DNA of 64,000 bases, taken from NCBI RefSeq assembly GCF_002307495.1, contig NZ_NTMR01000017.1, forward strand, positions 110,929 to 174,928, written 5' to 3'. The stretch comes from Pseudomonas abyssi. Its GTDB lineage: Bacteria; Pseudomonadota; Gammaproteobacteria; Pseudomonadales; Pseudomonadaceae. The notes beneath the pieces were generated by a model. That model was not told the origin of the DNA. It saw only the letters and a program-made list of their open reading frames with translations, and did not search any database. This document shows, one piece after another, positions 35,201 to 44,386 of this stretch. The translations under genes and the position numbers were made by a program. Positions within the stretch are counted from its first letter, which is position 1. Every line of letters begins with the position of its first letter.

Positions 35201-35649
35201 GGTGAATCTCCATTGGAAAATAAAGCGGAGACACACCAGCCCCAGGTTGCGGGGAAAGTGCGTAACCCCGCGCTGGGTTAAGAAGGCAAGCATCCTTCAC
35301 CGGTAAACCGATGACGTTCGCAAAAAACCGGATGCGGTGCGAACTGGATCGGTCACACAGCATGCGCTGCGTCGCAACCTCTAAGACCGAGGGTTGCCTG
35401 GCATGTCGCTGACAACGTCAGCAAGCATGGGGCAAGCCTTACACCATCCAGACTTACCTGCCATCGAGAATGGGTTCCATCATTCGACCGTATTTGAGAA
35501 TTATCATGGCGGGATGAACGCAGCCTCGGGAGTTGCTGACGAATAAGTTGGTGGTCCATGGAAAATCTCCAGGGAAAAGGGACTTCCCAGCCTCTTGAGT
35601 AAAACGGGCTGGTACGAAGGGAAAGGAAGGTGAACGCAGACCGAGCCTG
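35201..35649. other. 449-bp gap upstream of the DUF3577 gene
   Basis: No convincing conserved gene. A minus-strand open frame of 68 codons (35353-35559) starts at an ATG with GGAGA seven bases upstream, so a small protein is possible, but its sequence is not recognisable. Several short GC-rich inverted repeats are present. Confidence 0.35.
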
Positions 35650-36366
35650 TCAGACCTCCATAAGCGGTAGGTCTGGTAGCTCGGGCGCATCCGCATCAAA
35701 AATGAGAATGCGCACGTCAGCCTGGCCAGCCAGGTGAAGAATCTGTACCAGGTCATCTGGAATGCCCTGCGACAGGTACTCCCAGCGCAGTTGCTCGGCG
35801 GTGATACCATCAACGTGCATCAGGTTCTCATCCGTCCAGGGCGTGGCGATCAGCTTGACGCCGAGGGTCGAGCCGTACGGGAAACGAAAGACCTCGAACA
35901 GGAGCCCACTCGGTGTGGCAATGTCCGCAAGCTCCGACAAGTAACAGCTCGACGCTTTGGTGATATGAGCGGTGCTGATTTCCCAGACACGACCGTAAAC
36001 GCCTGTCTCGAAACTCAAGCGGCTCATCACTTTACGTGCGGCCTCCTCCAGGTAAAAGTCCCCTAAATGCACAGGTTTTCCATCAAAGTCCTGACCGCTA
36101 ATGGCATAGACAACAGAGCGCACAATACCCATGGATCGGCATTGGTCTTCCAGAGATTGCGGCACCTGCTGGCCTTCCGTAATCACTGCAAAGTAACCAT
36201 CAAACACACAAGGGAATTGGTTAATCTGCTCTTCGGACAGGTGTGCCTGAACAGGATGCAGTGACCGCCAGACTGGAGGGTAATCATCTGCATGGGTAAT
36301 AAGTAGCTGCCGGGCTATGTGCAAGCTGCGGTATCCGCGGATAAATGGGTTATCAAGCTGAGACAT
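35650..36366 (-). CDS. ICE-conserved hypothetical protein
   Basis: From ATG 36366 with AGGAGA upstream, the 238-residue soluble protein starts MSQLDNPFIRGYRSLHIARQ. Residues about 20-110 contain a strand/helix pattern with FPCVFDGYFAVITEGQQVP; the end is acidic (ILIFDADAPELPDLPL). I think similar proteins recur between topB and the pil region of PFGI-1 class ICEs (possibly DUF5983), but I cannot assign a function. Confidence 0.65.
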   Translation of the reverse strand: MSQLDNPFIRGYRSLHIARQLLITHADDYPPVWRSLHPVQAHLSEEQINQFPCVFDGYFAVITEGQQVPQSLEDQCRSMGIVRSVVYAISGQDFDGKPVHLGDFYLEEAARKVMSRLSFETGVYGRVWEISTAHITKASSCYLSELADIATPSGLLFEVFRFPYGSTLGVKLIATPWTDENLMHVDGITAEQLRWEYLSQGIPDDLVQILHLAGQADVRILIFDADAPELPDLPLMEV

Positions 36367-36526
36367 CAGGTTTCTCCTACAGAGATTGGGCAAGAGCCAA
36401 CCCCTGCTGGGATTAGCTCCAGCAGATGGGAAACGGAAAGATTGAAACGAGGGGCAGTGTGGCGTCGAAGTAGACTACCTGTCCCGCATGGGTTCAATGA
36501 GAATGAGGCAATACACCGGAGCTGAT

Positions 36527-36919
36527 CTACCAACCGCTGTAGTTCAGCACCAAATCGGCGATCACCTGGCGCCGCTCCAGATCCAGAGCGGCAAGGTCAG
36601 CCAACCCCATGAATCCACAGCGTTCGAGCATTGCCCCGCCCTCCTCGGCGTTGTAGAAGCTCACCATGACCGACAGGAAAAGACGCTTTCCGCCACTCAG
36701 AATATCGAGCGCATCATTGAGCACCCACAGGTTTGGACATAAGTCCCACTTGTTTGTAGCCGTTCTTAGTCCCGCTTCAGTGCCGTCACCAAACCACTCA
36801 GGACCGGCGATCGCGACACCTCGCTTCCAGGCTTGCAAGAAGACGTGAGGCGCACTCACAAAATGGCGTTCTTCGCGCATGCGGTTACCAACGACGCCGA
36901 CTGGCAGCAATTGATTCAT
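36527..36919 (-). CDS. ICE-conserved hypothetical protein
   Basis: A 130-residue soluble protein beginning MNQLLPVGVVGNRMREERHF. It has FLQAWKRGVAIAGPEWFGDG and a C-terminal helical part. AGGAGG lies upstream of the ATG. No domain recognised; its place next to small ICE genes argues that it is real. Confidence 0.6.
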   Translation of the reverse strand: MNQLLPVGVVGNRMREERHFVSAPHVFLQAWKRGVAIAGPEWFGDGTEAGLRTATNKWDLCPNLWVLNDALDILSGGKRLFLSVMVSFYNAEEGGAMLERCGFMGLADLAALDLERRQVIADLVLNYSGW

Positions 36920-36940
36920 GACGATTCCTCCTGGGTTGGA

Positions 36941-37150
36941 TCAGGGATTGGGCCGCTGGGTCCAGCTACCTTCGTCGAAGGCACGCTGAGCTTCTGCTGA
37001 AGTGGGGAAGTACTCGGACTCACGAGAAACCGGGCCTTCAGCATCGCGTGTGCCTATGTAATAACCAGCACCGCTGCAAAGTACTTCCAGCGGCAGATGG
37101 ATACCTGCGTAGGTCAGGGCCAATTGGCCGAAAGATTCGTGTTGGTTCAT
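36941..37150 (-). CDS. Small ICE-conserved hypothetical protein
   Basis: A 69-residue protein starting MNQHESFGQLALTYAGIHLP, ending in an aromatic, charged segment typical of small plasmid-encoded proteins. GGAG is present upstream of the ATG. It lies 21 bp from the next gene and is probably co-transcribed with it. Confidence 0.55.
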   Translation of the reverse strand: MNQHESFGQLALTYAGIHLPLEVLCSGAGYYIGTRDAEGPVSRESEYFPTSAEAQRAFDEGSWTQRPNP

Positions 37151-37925
37151 GGTCAGACTCCTTGGAAAGCGAGACTGCCCTACCCTTGCGGGATGGCAGC
37201 TCCCGCTGGCGGTGGTGGATTAATCAGCATCGACGCATGGTTGCGTACGTCCGCAGACTCGATGCGATAGCGGACTGGTTGGGTAACACGAGATATAAAA
37301 CCCGCGGCAGCCTGAACCCTTGACTGCTGGCGAATCACCGACAAGGTCGGTAATAGCGGGTACCAGCATCAGTCCGGGCGGTTGGCTACGTCACCCGGAA
37401 ACGGGAAATTGCAGCAATCGGATTCGTCCGCACCAACAGCGTTATCCAACCGTATGGTTTGTGGGATAAACACGCCGAAGGCACCCAGCCTTCGGCTCAG
37501 ATAAATAAACCACCCGTGTACTGGCGCAGGCTGCGGTTGTCGGTGAAACCGGATACCTGTATCAGCATTCACCCGACCCTTGTCGTGGCTGAGGTCGGCA
37601 TTATCTGGCACACATCCGCGCACAAAAGGAGCCCGTTGTTTCACCGGCGGGCACCGGCATCGAATACCGCCAACCCCGAAGGGTCTCCTGATGGCTGGAC
37701 CTGCTTGAGACAGGCAAGGCATCAGGAGACTCTTCTGAACGAGCGGAAATGTCACTGATCAATGGAATACGCTAGAACGTAATTGGATGGACAAGACCTT
37801 CTGACCCTACATAAAAGGGCTCGCACACCGCATTAGAAGGTTTTGCGTGCTGGATACCCCGTCATATTGCGGAGCGGGGTCACGTTGCCGCAGTCAGGTC
37901 AACGCGACAAGGGATTTACTGTATC
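37151..37925. other. Non-coding segment between small ICE genes and topB; possible transfer origin
   Basis: This 775-bp stretch contains only short frames without ribosome sites. It has a perfect 11-bp inverted repeat, GTCTCCTGATG at 37683-37693 and CATCAGGAGAC at 37720-37730, plus short imperfect repeats such as the one around CCTTCGGCTCAG near 37490. In other MPF-G elements oriT lies in non-coding DNA with inverted repeats; the assignment here is a guess from that pattern. Confidence 0.35.
37683..37730. repeat. 11-bp perfect inverted repeat in the large non-coding gap
   Basis: GTCTCCTGATG (37683-37693) and CATCAGGAGAC (37720-37730) are exact reverse complements separated by 26 bp. The wide spacing suits a protein-binding or nicking-site structure better than a terminator. 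Confidence 0.5.
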
Positions 37926-39935
37926 TCATGCTCTTTTCCGGCCATCACGACGCTTGCGGGGCGCGGTACGCTTGCCCGGTTCGATGGTCAGCGTCCCCTT
38001 GCATTCGGGGTATTTCACGCAAGACCAGAATGGTCCGTTCTTGCCGCTACGCTGCCGTGTGGCACTGCCACACTGGGGACACGGTGGCCCCTGGGGAACC
38101 TTGATCGACAACGATGTATCACGGTACTTCACAATCAACTGCGTCACCCAGGCTGCCTGCTTGTCGATGAAGCTATCAAGAGAGAGCTGGCCGGTCTCGA
38201 TCATGTCCAACGCCTGTTCCCACACCGCTGTCGTACCCGGATCGGCAATAGCAGCAGGTACGGTCTCAATAAGCGTGAAGGCCGCATCCGAAGCGCGGAT
38301 GGCCCGTCCCTTCTTGAGCAGATAGCCTCGGCCAATCAAGCCGCTGATGGTATTGGCGCGGGTCGCTTCGGTCCCGATGCCCACGGTGTCTTTCAACTTC
38401 TGTTTCAGCCGCGGATCGGACACCAGCTTGGCAACGTTTTTCATGGCTTTGACCAGTTCGCCCTGCGTAAAAGGACGCGGCGGCAACGTCTTGAGTGCCT
38501 TGAGGTCGACACTGTCTACCTGGCATGCCAGCCCCCCATAGAGTGCGGGTAGTATCTGGCTGCGGGGAGCCGCATCAGCTTCAACATCGTCGGGCTGTGG
38601 CTCGACCAAAACCAGCCGCCATCCTGGTACAACTACCTGATTACCAATAGCCTGCAATAGCTGTTCGCTACAGGAGAGTCTTGCCGTAGTCCGGTCGAAT
38701 GCGTGGTGAGGAAGAAATTGCGCAAGATAGTGGGCGCGGATCAAACGGTATACAGCCGCTTCCTTGTCGCTCATCGCCGACAGATTGGCGGGCTCGAGTG
38801 TGGGAATAATTCCGTGGTGAGCCGTTACCTTGGCATCGCTCCATGCCCGCGAGCGCTGGGCGCGGTCGAGCTGATCCATGATCGGTCGCAGGCTCGGGTC
38901 GGTCGCGAGCAAGCTATCGAGAACAGTAGGTGCTTCAGCAAACATGCTGTCGGGCAGGTAGCCGGAATCAGAACGCGGATACGTCGTGGCTTTATGCGTC
39001 TCATACAACGCTTGGGCAATATCCAGGGTTTCCTGTACATCCAACCCCAGTTGCTTTGAGCACATTTCCTGCAGGGTGCCCAGGTCAAACGGCAGTGGTG
39101 GTCCTTCACGCACACGCTCAGTCTCGACAGATACCACCTGAGCACTGTCGGTAGAGCGTATCTGCTGCTCGGCCAATTGTGCCACCAACTGCTCCAGGCA
39201 GCGGCCAGCATCATCAGTGCAGGTATCAGGTGCAACCCATTGTGCGGTGAACGGCTGACCACCTGTAGACAATACCGCGTCAATCGCCCAGTAGGGTGCC
39301 GAAACAAAACGTGCTATATCTCGATCACGGTCTACCACCAGCTTGAGCGTGGGGGTCTGAACCCGACCGACCGACAGTACACCATCGTAGCCAGCCTGCC
39401 GCCCAAGCACCGTGAACAGTCGACTGAGGTTCATACCCACCAGCCAATCCGCGCGTGAGCGAGCCAATGCCGAGTGGTACATCGGCAGCGTCTCGGCAGA
39501 GGGTCGTAATTTACTTAGAGCTGCACGGATAGACGCATCGTTCAACGCGGACAGCCACAGGCGCTCGACCGGACCACTATAACCGCACAAATCGATGATT
39601 TCGCGGGCTATCAACTCACCTTCACGATCAGCATCCGTAGCGATGACCAGCTCAGTCGCCTTGGCCAGCAACCCCTTGACCACGTTGAATTGCGAAGCGG
39701 TCTTCGGTTTGACCTCCACCCGCCAGTGCGGGGGAATGATCGGCAACTGCTCGATGGACCAGCGTTTGAACTGTTCGCCATACGCCTCGGGCGGTGCTGC
39801 TTCAACAAGATGACCTATGCACCAGGTGACAGTGACGCCTGAACCGTTTAAACATCCTGCACCGCGCTGGGTGGCACCGAGTATCCGGCCAATATCTTTA
39901 CCCTGGGAGGGCTTCTCGCACAGAAACAACCGCAT
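37926..39935 (-). CDS. topB: DNA topoisomerase III
   Basis: The 669-residue type IA topoisomerase starts MRLFLCEKPSQGKDIGRILG. It has the Toprim acidic motif ATDADREGELIAREI (near 98-112), GRVQTPTLKLV, the active-site region TTYPRSDSGYL with the catalytic tyrosine, and a C-terminal zinc finger CPQCG followed by a second CxxxxxC pair before a basic tail. ICE-borne TopB is standard in PFGI-1 class elements and probably resolves DNA during transfer or replication. Confidence 0.94.
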   Translation of the reverse strand: MRLFLCEKPSQGKDIGRILGATQRGAGCLNGSGVTVTWCIGHLVEAAPPEAYGEQFKRWSIEQLPIIPPHWRVEVKPKTASQFNVVKGLLAKATELVIATDADREGELIAREIIDLCGYSGPVERLWLSALNDASIRAALSKLRPSAETLPMYHSALARSRADWLVGMNLSRLFTVLGRQAGYDGVLSVGRVQTPTLKLVVDRDRDIARFVSAPYWAIDAVLSTGGQPFTAQWVAPDTCTDDAGRCLEQLVAQLAEQQIRSTDSAQVVSVETERVREGPPLPFDLGTLQEMCSKQLGLDVQETLDIAQALYETHKATTYPRSDSGYLPDSMFAEAPTVLDSLLATDPSLRPIMDQLDRAQRSRAWSDAKVTAHHGIIPTLEPANLSAMSDKEAAVYRLIRAHYLAQFLPHHAFDRTTARLSCSEQLLQAIGNQVVVPGWRLVLVEPQPDDVEADAAPRSQILPALYGGLACQVDSVDLKALKTLPPRPFTQGELVKAMKNVAKLVSDPRLKQKLKDTVGIGTEATRANTISGLIGRGYLLKKGRAIRASDAAFTLIETVPAAIADPGTTAVWEQALDMIETGQLSLDSFIDKQAAWVTQLIVKYRDTSLSIKVPQGPPCPQCGSATRQRSGKNGPFWSCVKYPECKGTLTIEPGKRTAPRKRRDGRKRA

Positions 39936-40103
39936 GCTGACTCACCCAATTCGTGATGCTGAAGAAGATGAGATCAAGGGTGTTTGATGGTAGTAATGTG
40001 ATCAGTAAACAAGCAGAACGCCAAGCCGACCTATTTCAATCAGGTACGATGTGCGAAACACTGGAAAATCAATAAAAAATAGGTATTATTTATGTAAATC
40101 AAG

Positions 40104-40128
40104 ATTTTCTTTCCCTCGTAAAGAAAAT
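40104..40128. promoter_or_regulatory. Inverted repeat upstream of the Fic gene
   Basis: ATTTTCTTT (40104-40112) and AAAGAAAAT (40120-40128) are perfect 9-bp arms with 7-bp spacing, 36 bp before the GTG start. The site lies in an AT-rich promoter region and is a likely operator. Confidence 0.45.
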
Positions 40129-40163
40129 TTCTCTCAAAAAAGCGAAAATGAGGATTTCTTCAC

Positions 40164-41645
40164 GTGAACGCAGTTGGCTACTCCTATATTCAAGAAGCCC
40201 TCGGGATATCAGCCCTTCCTCTGCGCCAGCCTGCCATCGTTCAGCCTGTCACCCGGCTGGAACGGATTGATAATACCTTGGCAGTACCGGCAGCCATGGC
40301 ACCCGCCTCTGATGACATCCTCGGACACGTATTATTTGCTCTGAAGCACGAGGGCATAAACCTCGGTATCCTCGCCCAGACCCTCCCCCAGATTCCACTA
40401 CATGCATTTGAGATGGTTCTGCGGGAGTCGCCCAACGGCATCTACATCCGCAAGGCTTGTTATCTCCGAGAGGCATTTGCTGACGAACCCGTCACACAGC
40501 ATGCCCCCGTGCGCGGCGTTTTCATTCCCCTGTTCGACCCTGAGCGTTACATCACTAGGACTGGGTCTAGGAATTCACGTTGGAGGGTTGAATTCAACGG
40601 CCTTGGCTCACCTTCTTACTGTGCAACTGTGGAGCGGACTGCAGAACTGGAAGGCTTACTTAACCACGACATTCTGGGACGAGCCAGGGCATTTATCGAC
40701 TCGCTACCCAAAATGATGATGGACCGGGCGATCAACTGGGCCTACCTCAGCGAGACTCAAGACTCATTTGCCATTGAGCGCGAAGCACCGAGTACGGACA
40801 AGGCACATCGCTTTATTGAGCTTTTACGCCAGGCGCATGATCGGCACCCTCTCAGTGAGGACTATCTGGTGGCGTTACAGAACGCCACTGTCTCGAACAA
40901 GCTAGACATGGCGGCGGCTTACCGCCATGAGCAGAATCACCTGGCCGGTGCATTGCCGGGAGCGGCCGGCGTGACCTATGTTCCACCGACACCCGAACTG
41001 TGCCGGGAACTGATGGAAGAGCTCGTTCAGTTCGCTAATGAAGCTCCAAACCAGATTGACCCGTTGGTAGCGGCGGGCATCATTTCCTTCGGCTTTGTGT
41101 TTCTGCACCCCTTCATGGACGGCAATGGCCGGCTATCCCGATTCCTTATCCACCAGACACTGTGCCGCTCAGGTGCGCTGGAACATGGTCTGTTATTACC
41201 GGTTTCGGTTGCAATGAAGCGCGACGAAGGTCGCTACCTTGAAGCTCTGCAAGCCTTCTCAAAGCCCGCACGGGATTTTTGGAACGTCCTCTGGATTGAT
41301 TACGGTAACCTGACGCTCGACTTCACCGGACACCCAGCAATCTACCGCTATTGGGATGCTACACCCGGCGTCACCTTCACCCTCGAAATGGCCCAGCGCG
41401 CCCTCGAAGTCGAACTCCAACAGGAGACAGAATTTCTGGAGTGCTTCGACCAAATTGTCACAGCTGTGAATGAAAACTACGATGTGCGTGGCAGTGACCT
41501 GGCTAACCTGGTCATGATGTGTCTTACCAACGGCGGGGTAATGTCGAAGAATCGACGCAAGCAATACCAATACACTGTCCCAGAGGAAGTCTTCGATTTC
41601 ATCGAGCAACAGGCCCAAGCTTTGCTGAATCCAAACACGCCCTGA
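40164..41645 (+). CDS. Fic-domain protein (AMPylase type)
   Basis: The 493-residue protein has the complete Fic motif HPFMDGNGRLSR at residues 315-326 with the catalytic histidine. Such enzymes usually transfer AMP from ATP to a target protein. The N-terminal third is Fic/DOC-N-like; the C-terminal part resembles a winged helix. The start is GTG 40164; the nearby ATG at 40148 is in another frame. It is the only plus-strand backbone-region gene between topB and ssb, so it is cargo. No clear antitoxin is adjacent; inhibition may be internal. A target is not known. Confidence 0.85.
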   Translation: MNAVGYSYIQEALGISALPLRQPAIVQPVTRLERIDNTLAVPAAMAPASDDILGHVLFALKHEGINLGILAQTLPQIPLHAFEMVLRESPNGIYIRKACYLREAFADEPVTQHAPVRGVFIPLFDPERYITRTGSRNSRWRVEFNGLGSPSYCATVERTAELEGLLNHDILGRARAFIDSLPKMMMDRAINWAYLSETQDSFAIEREAPSTDKAHRFIELLRQAHDRHPLSEDYLVALQNATVSNKLDMAAAYRHEQNHLAGALPGAAGVTYVPPTPELCRELMEELVQFANEAPNQIDPLVAAGIISFGFVFLHPFMDGNGRLSRFLIHQTLCRSGALEHGLLLPVSVAMKRDEGRYLEALQAFSKPARDFWNVLWIDYGNLTLDFTGHPAIYRYWDATPGVTFTLEMAQRALEVELQQETEFLECFDQIVTAVNENYDVRGSDLANLVMMCLTNGGVMSKNRRKQYQYTVPEEVFDFIEQQAQALLNPNTP

Positions 41646-41671
41646 GCTACCCGTTAAGTGAGAAACGAGGC

Positions 41672-42460
41672 TTACTTGTTCATGGCATGCTCGCTTGGCA
41701 GCGTATTGGCCAGTTTCTTCAGTGCGGCTTCGGCTGCCTTCAACTCTTCTTTTTGCGCCTTACTCCACCCCTTGACCAAGGGTTCCAGATCGACTTCTTG
41801 CTGCCCCCTGAGACACCATTGGTAGTGATCATGCCATCCGCCAAGCGCAGACTGAGCCTTCTTCAGGGAAGTCGTCGCTACTGCTGGTAGTGGTGATAGT
41901 GACGGAAATGCATCGGTAATATAGCGGGTGCGTTTGACCAGTATGCGCAGCTTATGCCGGTCGAACTCGGCATCAGTGACCCCAGCGTACAGTTTTCTGA
42001 CCTGCCGGTTCAGCGCCTTGCCGATGATGCGCTTGAGTTCAGGTGAGTCGCCGCCGAGATCTGATCTGGCAAACGCTGCGGGCCATTGCTTGAGCTCGGC
42101 AAACAGACGCTGCAACTCCGGTGCCTGGACAATCTCCCGGTACTCGGCCTGCAACAATTTACGTCTTCCGTCCGCCAGCGCCGAATAGCCCCGCTGATCC
42201 AGTTCAGCGATGAGTACTTCCAGATCCCTGGTGGGGGTCGTAAGTCGCCCGACCTCGGCTGCGGCCTCGCGTAAAGCCTGGTTCTCGGGTAACGAACCGA
42301 GTGGACCAAGCAAGCTGCGAATACGCCTGACAGCGATGCGCAAGTCATGCAACGCTTCATCATCCGTATTCTCATCCAGACGCCTGTATGCGTCACGCAG
42401 GACCGCTGTGAGATTCTGAATTTCTGCAACATATTTGTCCAGAAACATACCCTGCTCCAT
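41672..42460 (-). CDS. CHAD domain protein
   Basis: The 262-residue all-helical protein shows the CHAD signature ALHDLRIAVRRIRSLLGPL (about 36-54) and TRDLEVLIAELDQRG, with further conserved histidine and arginine/lysine residues (FDRHKLRILVKRTRYITDAF). CHAD domains bind polyphosphate. It is convergent with the Fic gene (26 bp apart). The IS3-family element is inserted 116 bp upstream of its start, so its original promoter may be displaced. Confidence 0.87.
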   Translation of the reverse strand: MEQGMFLDKYVAEIQNLTAVLRDAYRRLDENTDDEALHDLRIAVRRIRSLLGPLGSLPENQALREAAAEVGRLTTPTRDLEVLIAELDQRGYSALADGRRKLLQAEYREIVQAPELQRLFAELKQWPAAFARSDLGGDSPELKRIIGKALNRQVRKLYAGVTDAEFDRHKLRILVKRTRYITDAFPSLSPLPAVATTSLKKAQSALGGWHDHYQWCLRGQQEVDLEPLVKGWSKAQKEELKAAEAALKKLANTLPSEHAMNK

Positions 42461-42638
42461 TCGTACTGTGCAGTGACTCCAAATGAGGCTAGCAGAGATT
42501 CAGCGAAGCGGCAGTTTGGGTGCCCAAAGTCAGCAGAAAACTGAAGCTCCTGAACGAGCGTTTTTGAAGCTCTCCCGGGTTCTACCCCGCTAACACGGAC
42601 ACTTTCAAGTAGACTCATGTGGAGTCATAGGAGTGTTC

Positions 42639-42935
42639 ATGTCCAAGCGCAAACAATATAGCCCGGAGTTCAAACGGGAGGCCGTAGAACTGGCCCGTCG
42701 CTCAGGCACCAGTTGTCGTCAGATAGCTCAAGAGATCGGGGTGGCGCCAAGCTTGCTAAATCGCTGGGTGCGTGAGGCGCGAGCAGCTGAGAAGCCTTTT
42801 CCCGGCACAGGCAACCCGCGAGATGAAGAACTTGCCCGCCTCAAGCGCGAGCTGGCCCGAGTGACGAAGGAACGTGATTTTTTAAAAGACGCGGCAGCGT
42901 ACTTTGCCAGGGAATCATCGAACGGTACTCGGTGA
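42639..42935 (+). CDS. IS3-family transposase OrfA
   Basis: The 98-residue helix-turn-helix protein starts [20 protein letters not shown] and ends with a leucine-zipper-like coil ([20 protein letters not shown]). ATG 42639 is preferred to the GTG at 42633. It overlaps OrfB by 4 bases (GTGA); a run TTTTTTAAAAG near 42876 could allow frameshifting to an OrfAB fusion. Confidence 0.92.
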   Translation: MSKRKQYSPEFKREAVELARRSGTSCRQIAQEIGVAPSLLNRWVREARAAEKPFPGTGNPRDEELARLKRELARVTKERDFLKDAAAYFARESSNGTR

Positions 42936-43768
42936 TCCAGCGCTGCCGCAACGAGTACCCAGTCCGACTGATGTGCCGTTGTTTGAAGGTGTCTGCCAGT
43001 GGCTATTACGACTGGCAAGATCGTGAGCCAAGCCCACGCGCTCAGGATAATGCGCGCCTGATAAAGCGTATTCGTGAGATCCATGAGGATAGCCGCGGTG
43101 CAATAGGTGCGCCTCGCATGCACGAGGATCTCCTATTCGAAGGTGAAACCGCCAGCCTGAACCGTGTTGCTCGCTTGATGGCCGCAGAGCAAATTCAAGG
43201 TTGGCCGCGCAGGAAGAGACGTGGCTTTGGCCGAGTAACGTCTGGCCGCCCAACAGGTGTGGAAAATCTACTGGAACGCGACTTCAATGCCTTGGAGCCG
43301 GAGCGCAAATGGGTCACGGATATCACGGAGATAGCCACGCTGGAGGGCAAGCTCTTCCTGTGTGTAGTGCTGGATCTGTACAGCAAGCTAGTGATTGGCT
43401 GGTCGATGCATCATCGCCAAGATAGGCAGATGGTCATCCGGGCAGTGGAGATGGCGATTTGGCAGCGTCAGGGTAACTGGTCGGTCATTTTACATTCTGA
43501 CAGGGGGAGCCAATTTACCAGCGTCGACTATCAGCGCTTTCTGAGCCGAAACACGCTGGTTTGCAGCATGAGTGCCGTTGGCCATTGTGGCGATAACGCG
43601 GCTTGTGAGGGCTTCTTCGGCCAACTCAAGCGCGAGCGTGTTGCTCATCAATCGTACCGGACACTTGATGAAGCGCGAGCGGATCTGTTCGACTATATTG
43701 AGCGGTTTCATAACCCACGAATGCGTCGTAGAGTTGCTCAGCAAGATCTGAAGTTTTCGGCTCTTTAA
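42932..43768 (+). CDS. IS3-family transposase OrfB (DDE catalytic part)
   Basis: The 278-residue protein has an HTH_21-like start, then the DDE core: WVTDITEI (first D), [11 protein letters not shown] (second D) and [16 protein letters not shown] (E), and ends [18 protein letters not shown] start overlapping the OrfA stop. Complete for the family. Confidence 0.93.
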   Translation: MIQRCRNEYPVRLMCRCLKVSASGYYDWQDREPSPRAQDNARLIKRIREIHEDSRGAIGAPRMHEDLLFEGETASLNRVARLMAAEQIQGWPRRKRRGFGRVTSGRPTGVENLLERDFNALEPERKWVTDITEIATLEGKLFLCVVLDLYSKLVIGWSMHHRQDRQMVIRAVEMAIWQRQGNWSVILHSDRGSQFTSVDYQRFLSRNTLVCSMSAVGHCGDNAACEGFFGQLKRERVAHQSYRTLDEARADLFDYIERFHNPRMRRRVAQQDLKFSAL

Positions 43769-43816
43769 AACCGTCCGTGGAAGCGGGGTAGAACCCCCCT
43801 GGACTTCAGTAGCACT

Positions 43817-43829
43817 ATCCCCAGGGGAT
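43817..43829. promoter_or_regulatory. Palindrome ATCCCCAGGGGAT
   Basis: A perfect 13-bp palindrome with A at its centre. A close relative, TATCCCTAGGGGATA, lies at 45811-45825. Without the IS3 element this one would lie about 136 bp upstream of the CHAD start, almost the same distance as the second site has to its gene. Candidate binding site of an ICE regulator. Confidence 0.45.
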
Positions 43830-43849
43830 CAGTTCACGTCTTGAATTGA

Positions 43850-43876
43850 ACGAGCAGCCCCGTACTCACGGTGCTG
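43850..43876. terminator. Hairpin downstream of ssb
   Basis: CGAGCAGC and GCTGCTCG form an 8-bp stem about 10 bp past the ssb stop on the minus strand. It has no long T run, so it may be a weak terminator. Confidence 0.4.
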
Positions 43877-43886
43877 CTCGTCACAC

Positions 43887-44285
43887 TCACTCGCCTGCAG
43901 CCTTCTCTCCGTCGGCCACAGGCTTCGGAACAAGCATCACCGACGCCACGCGAAATGGCAGGATGCCTACACGCCTCGCCTCAACCTTGAAGGTGACACG
44001 CTCTTGCTCTTCAGCATCCTCCCATTCATCCCGAGTAGTGCGCCCCTGAACCAGTACCCGCATGCCCTTCTGGTACAAGTCCTTCCAGTGCTCTGCATCG
44101 CGATGCCATAACTCGACTGGAGCCCAAAAGCCCCCGCGATCTTCGAATCCTTCTTTGGTTGGAACAGGGTTATCGAAGTACACGTTCAGGCGCAGCAGTC
44201 TGCGCGGCTCATCGTTGCCATTGGGAAACTCTCGGTATTCAGGTGTTGACCCCAGGTTACCCTCGCCAATGAAGTGGTTGCTCAT
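43887..44285 (-). CDS. ssb: ICE-encoded single-stranded DNA-binding protein
   Basis: From ATG 44285 the 132-residue protein starts MSNHFIGEGNLGSTPEYREF and has the OB-fold pattern LRLNVYFDNPVP, DLYQKGMRVLVQGRT and EARRVGILPF. It protects single strands in transfer or replication of the element. Its 3' side ends with the hairpin; the IS3 element lies beyond. Confidence 0.85.
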   Translation of the reverse strand: MSNHFIGEGNLGSTPEYREFPNGNDEPRRLLRLNVYFDNPVPTKEGFEDRGGFWAPVELWHRDAEHWKDLYQKGMRVLVQGRTTRDEWEDAEEQERVTFKVEARRVGILPFRVASVMLVPKPVADGEKAAGE

Positions 44286-44386
44286 GTTGTATTCTCCGTG
44301 CTTGTTAAAACCCTTGCTGCAGGGTGCAGGCAAAAGTGTTGTGATAGTGGCTATCAACTGTGTGGCAGATCCCGTATACCTGCCCT

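Larger units (their letters stand above)
42577..43796 (+). mobile_element. Complete IS3-family insertion sequence, 1220 bp
   Basis: The ends are GGGTTCTACCCCGCTAACAC (left, from 42577) and, inverted, GGGTTCTACCCCGCTTCCAC (right, from 43796), running on to GGAC. Two overlapping transposase genes lie inside. CCC flanks both ends and may be a 3-bp target duplication. Both ORFs are intact and the IS may be active. Confidence 0.88.

Noticed and set aside
37369..37755. 128-codon minus-strand frame and an opposing 99-codon frame
   Set aside because: No ribosome site, many rare codons, inverted repeats inside; better seen as non-coding.
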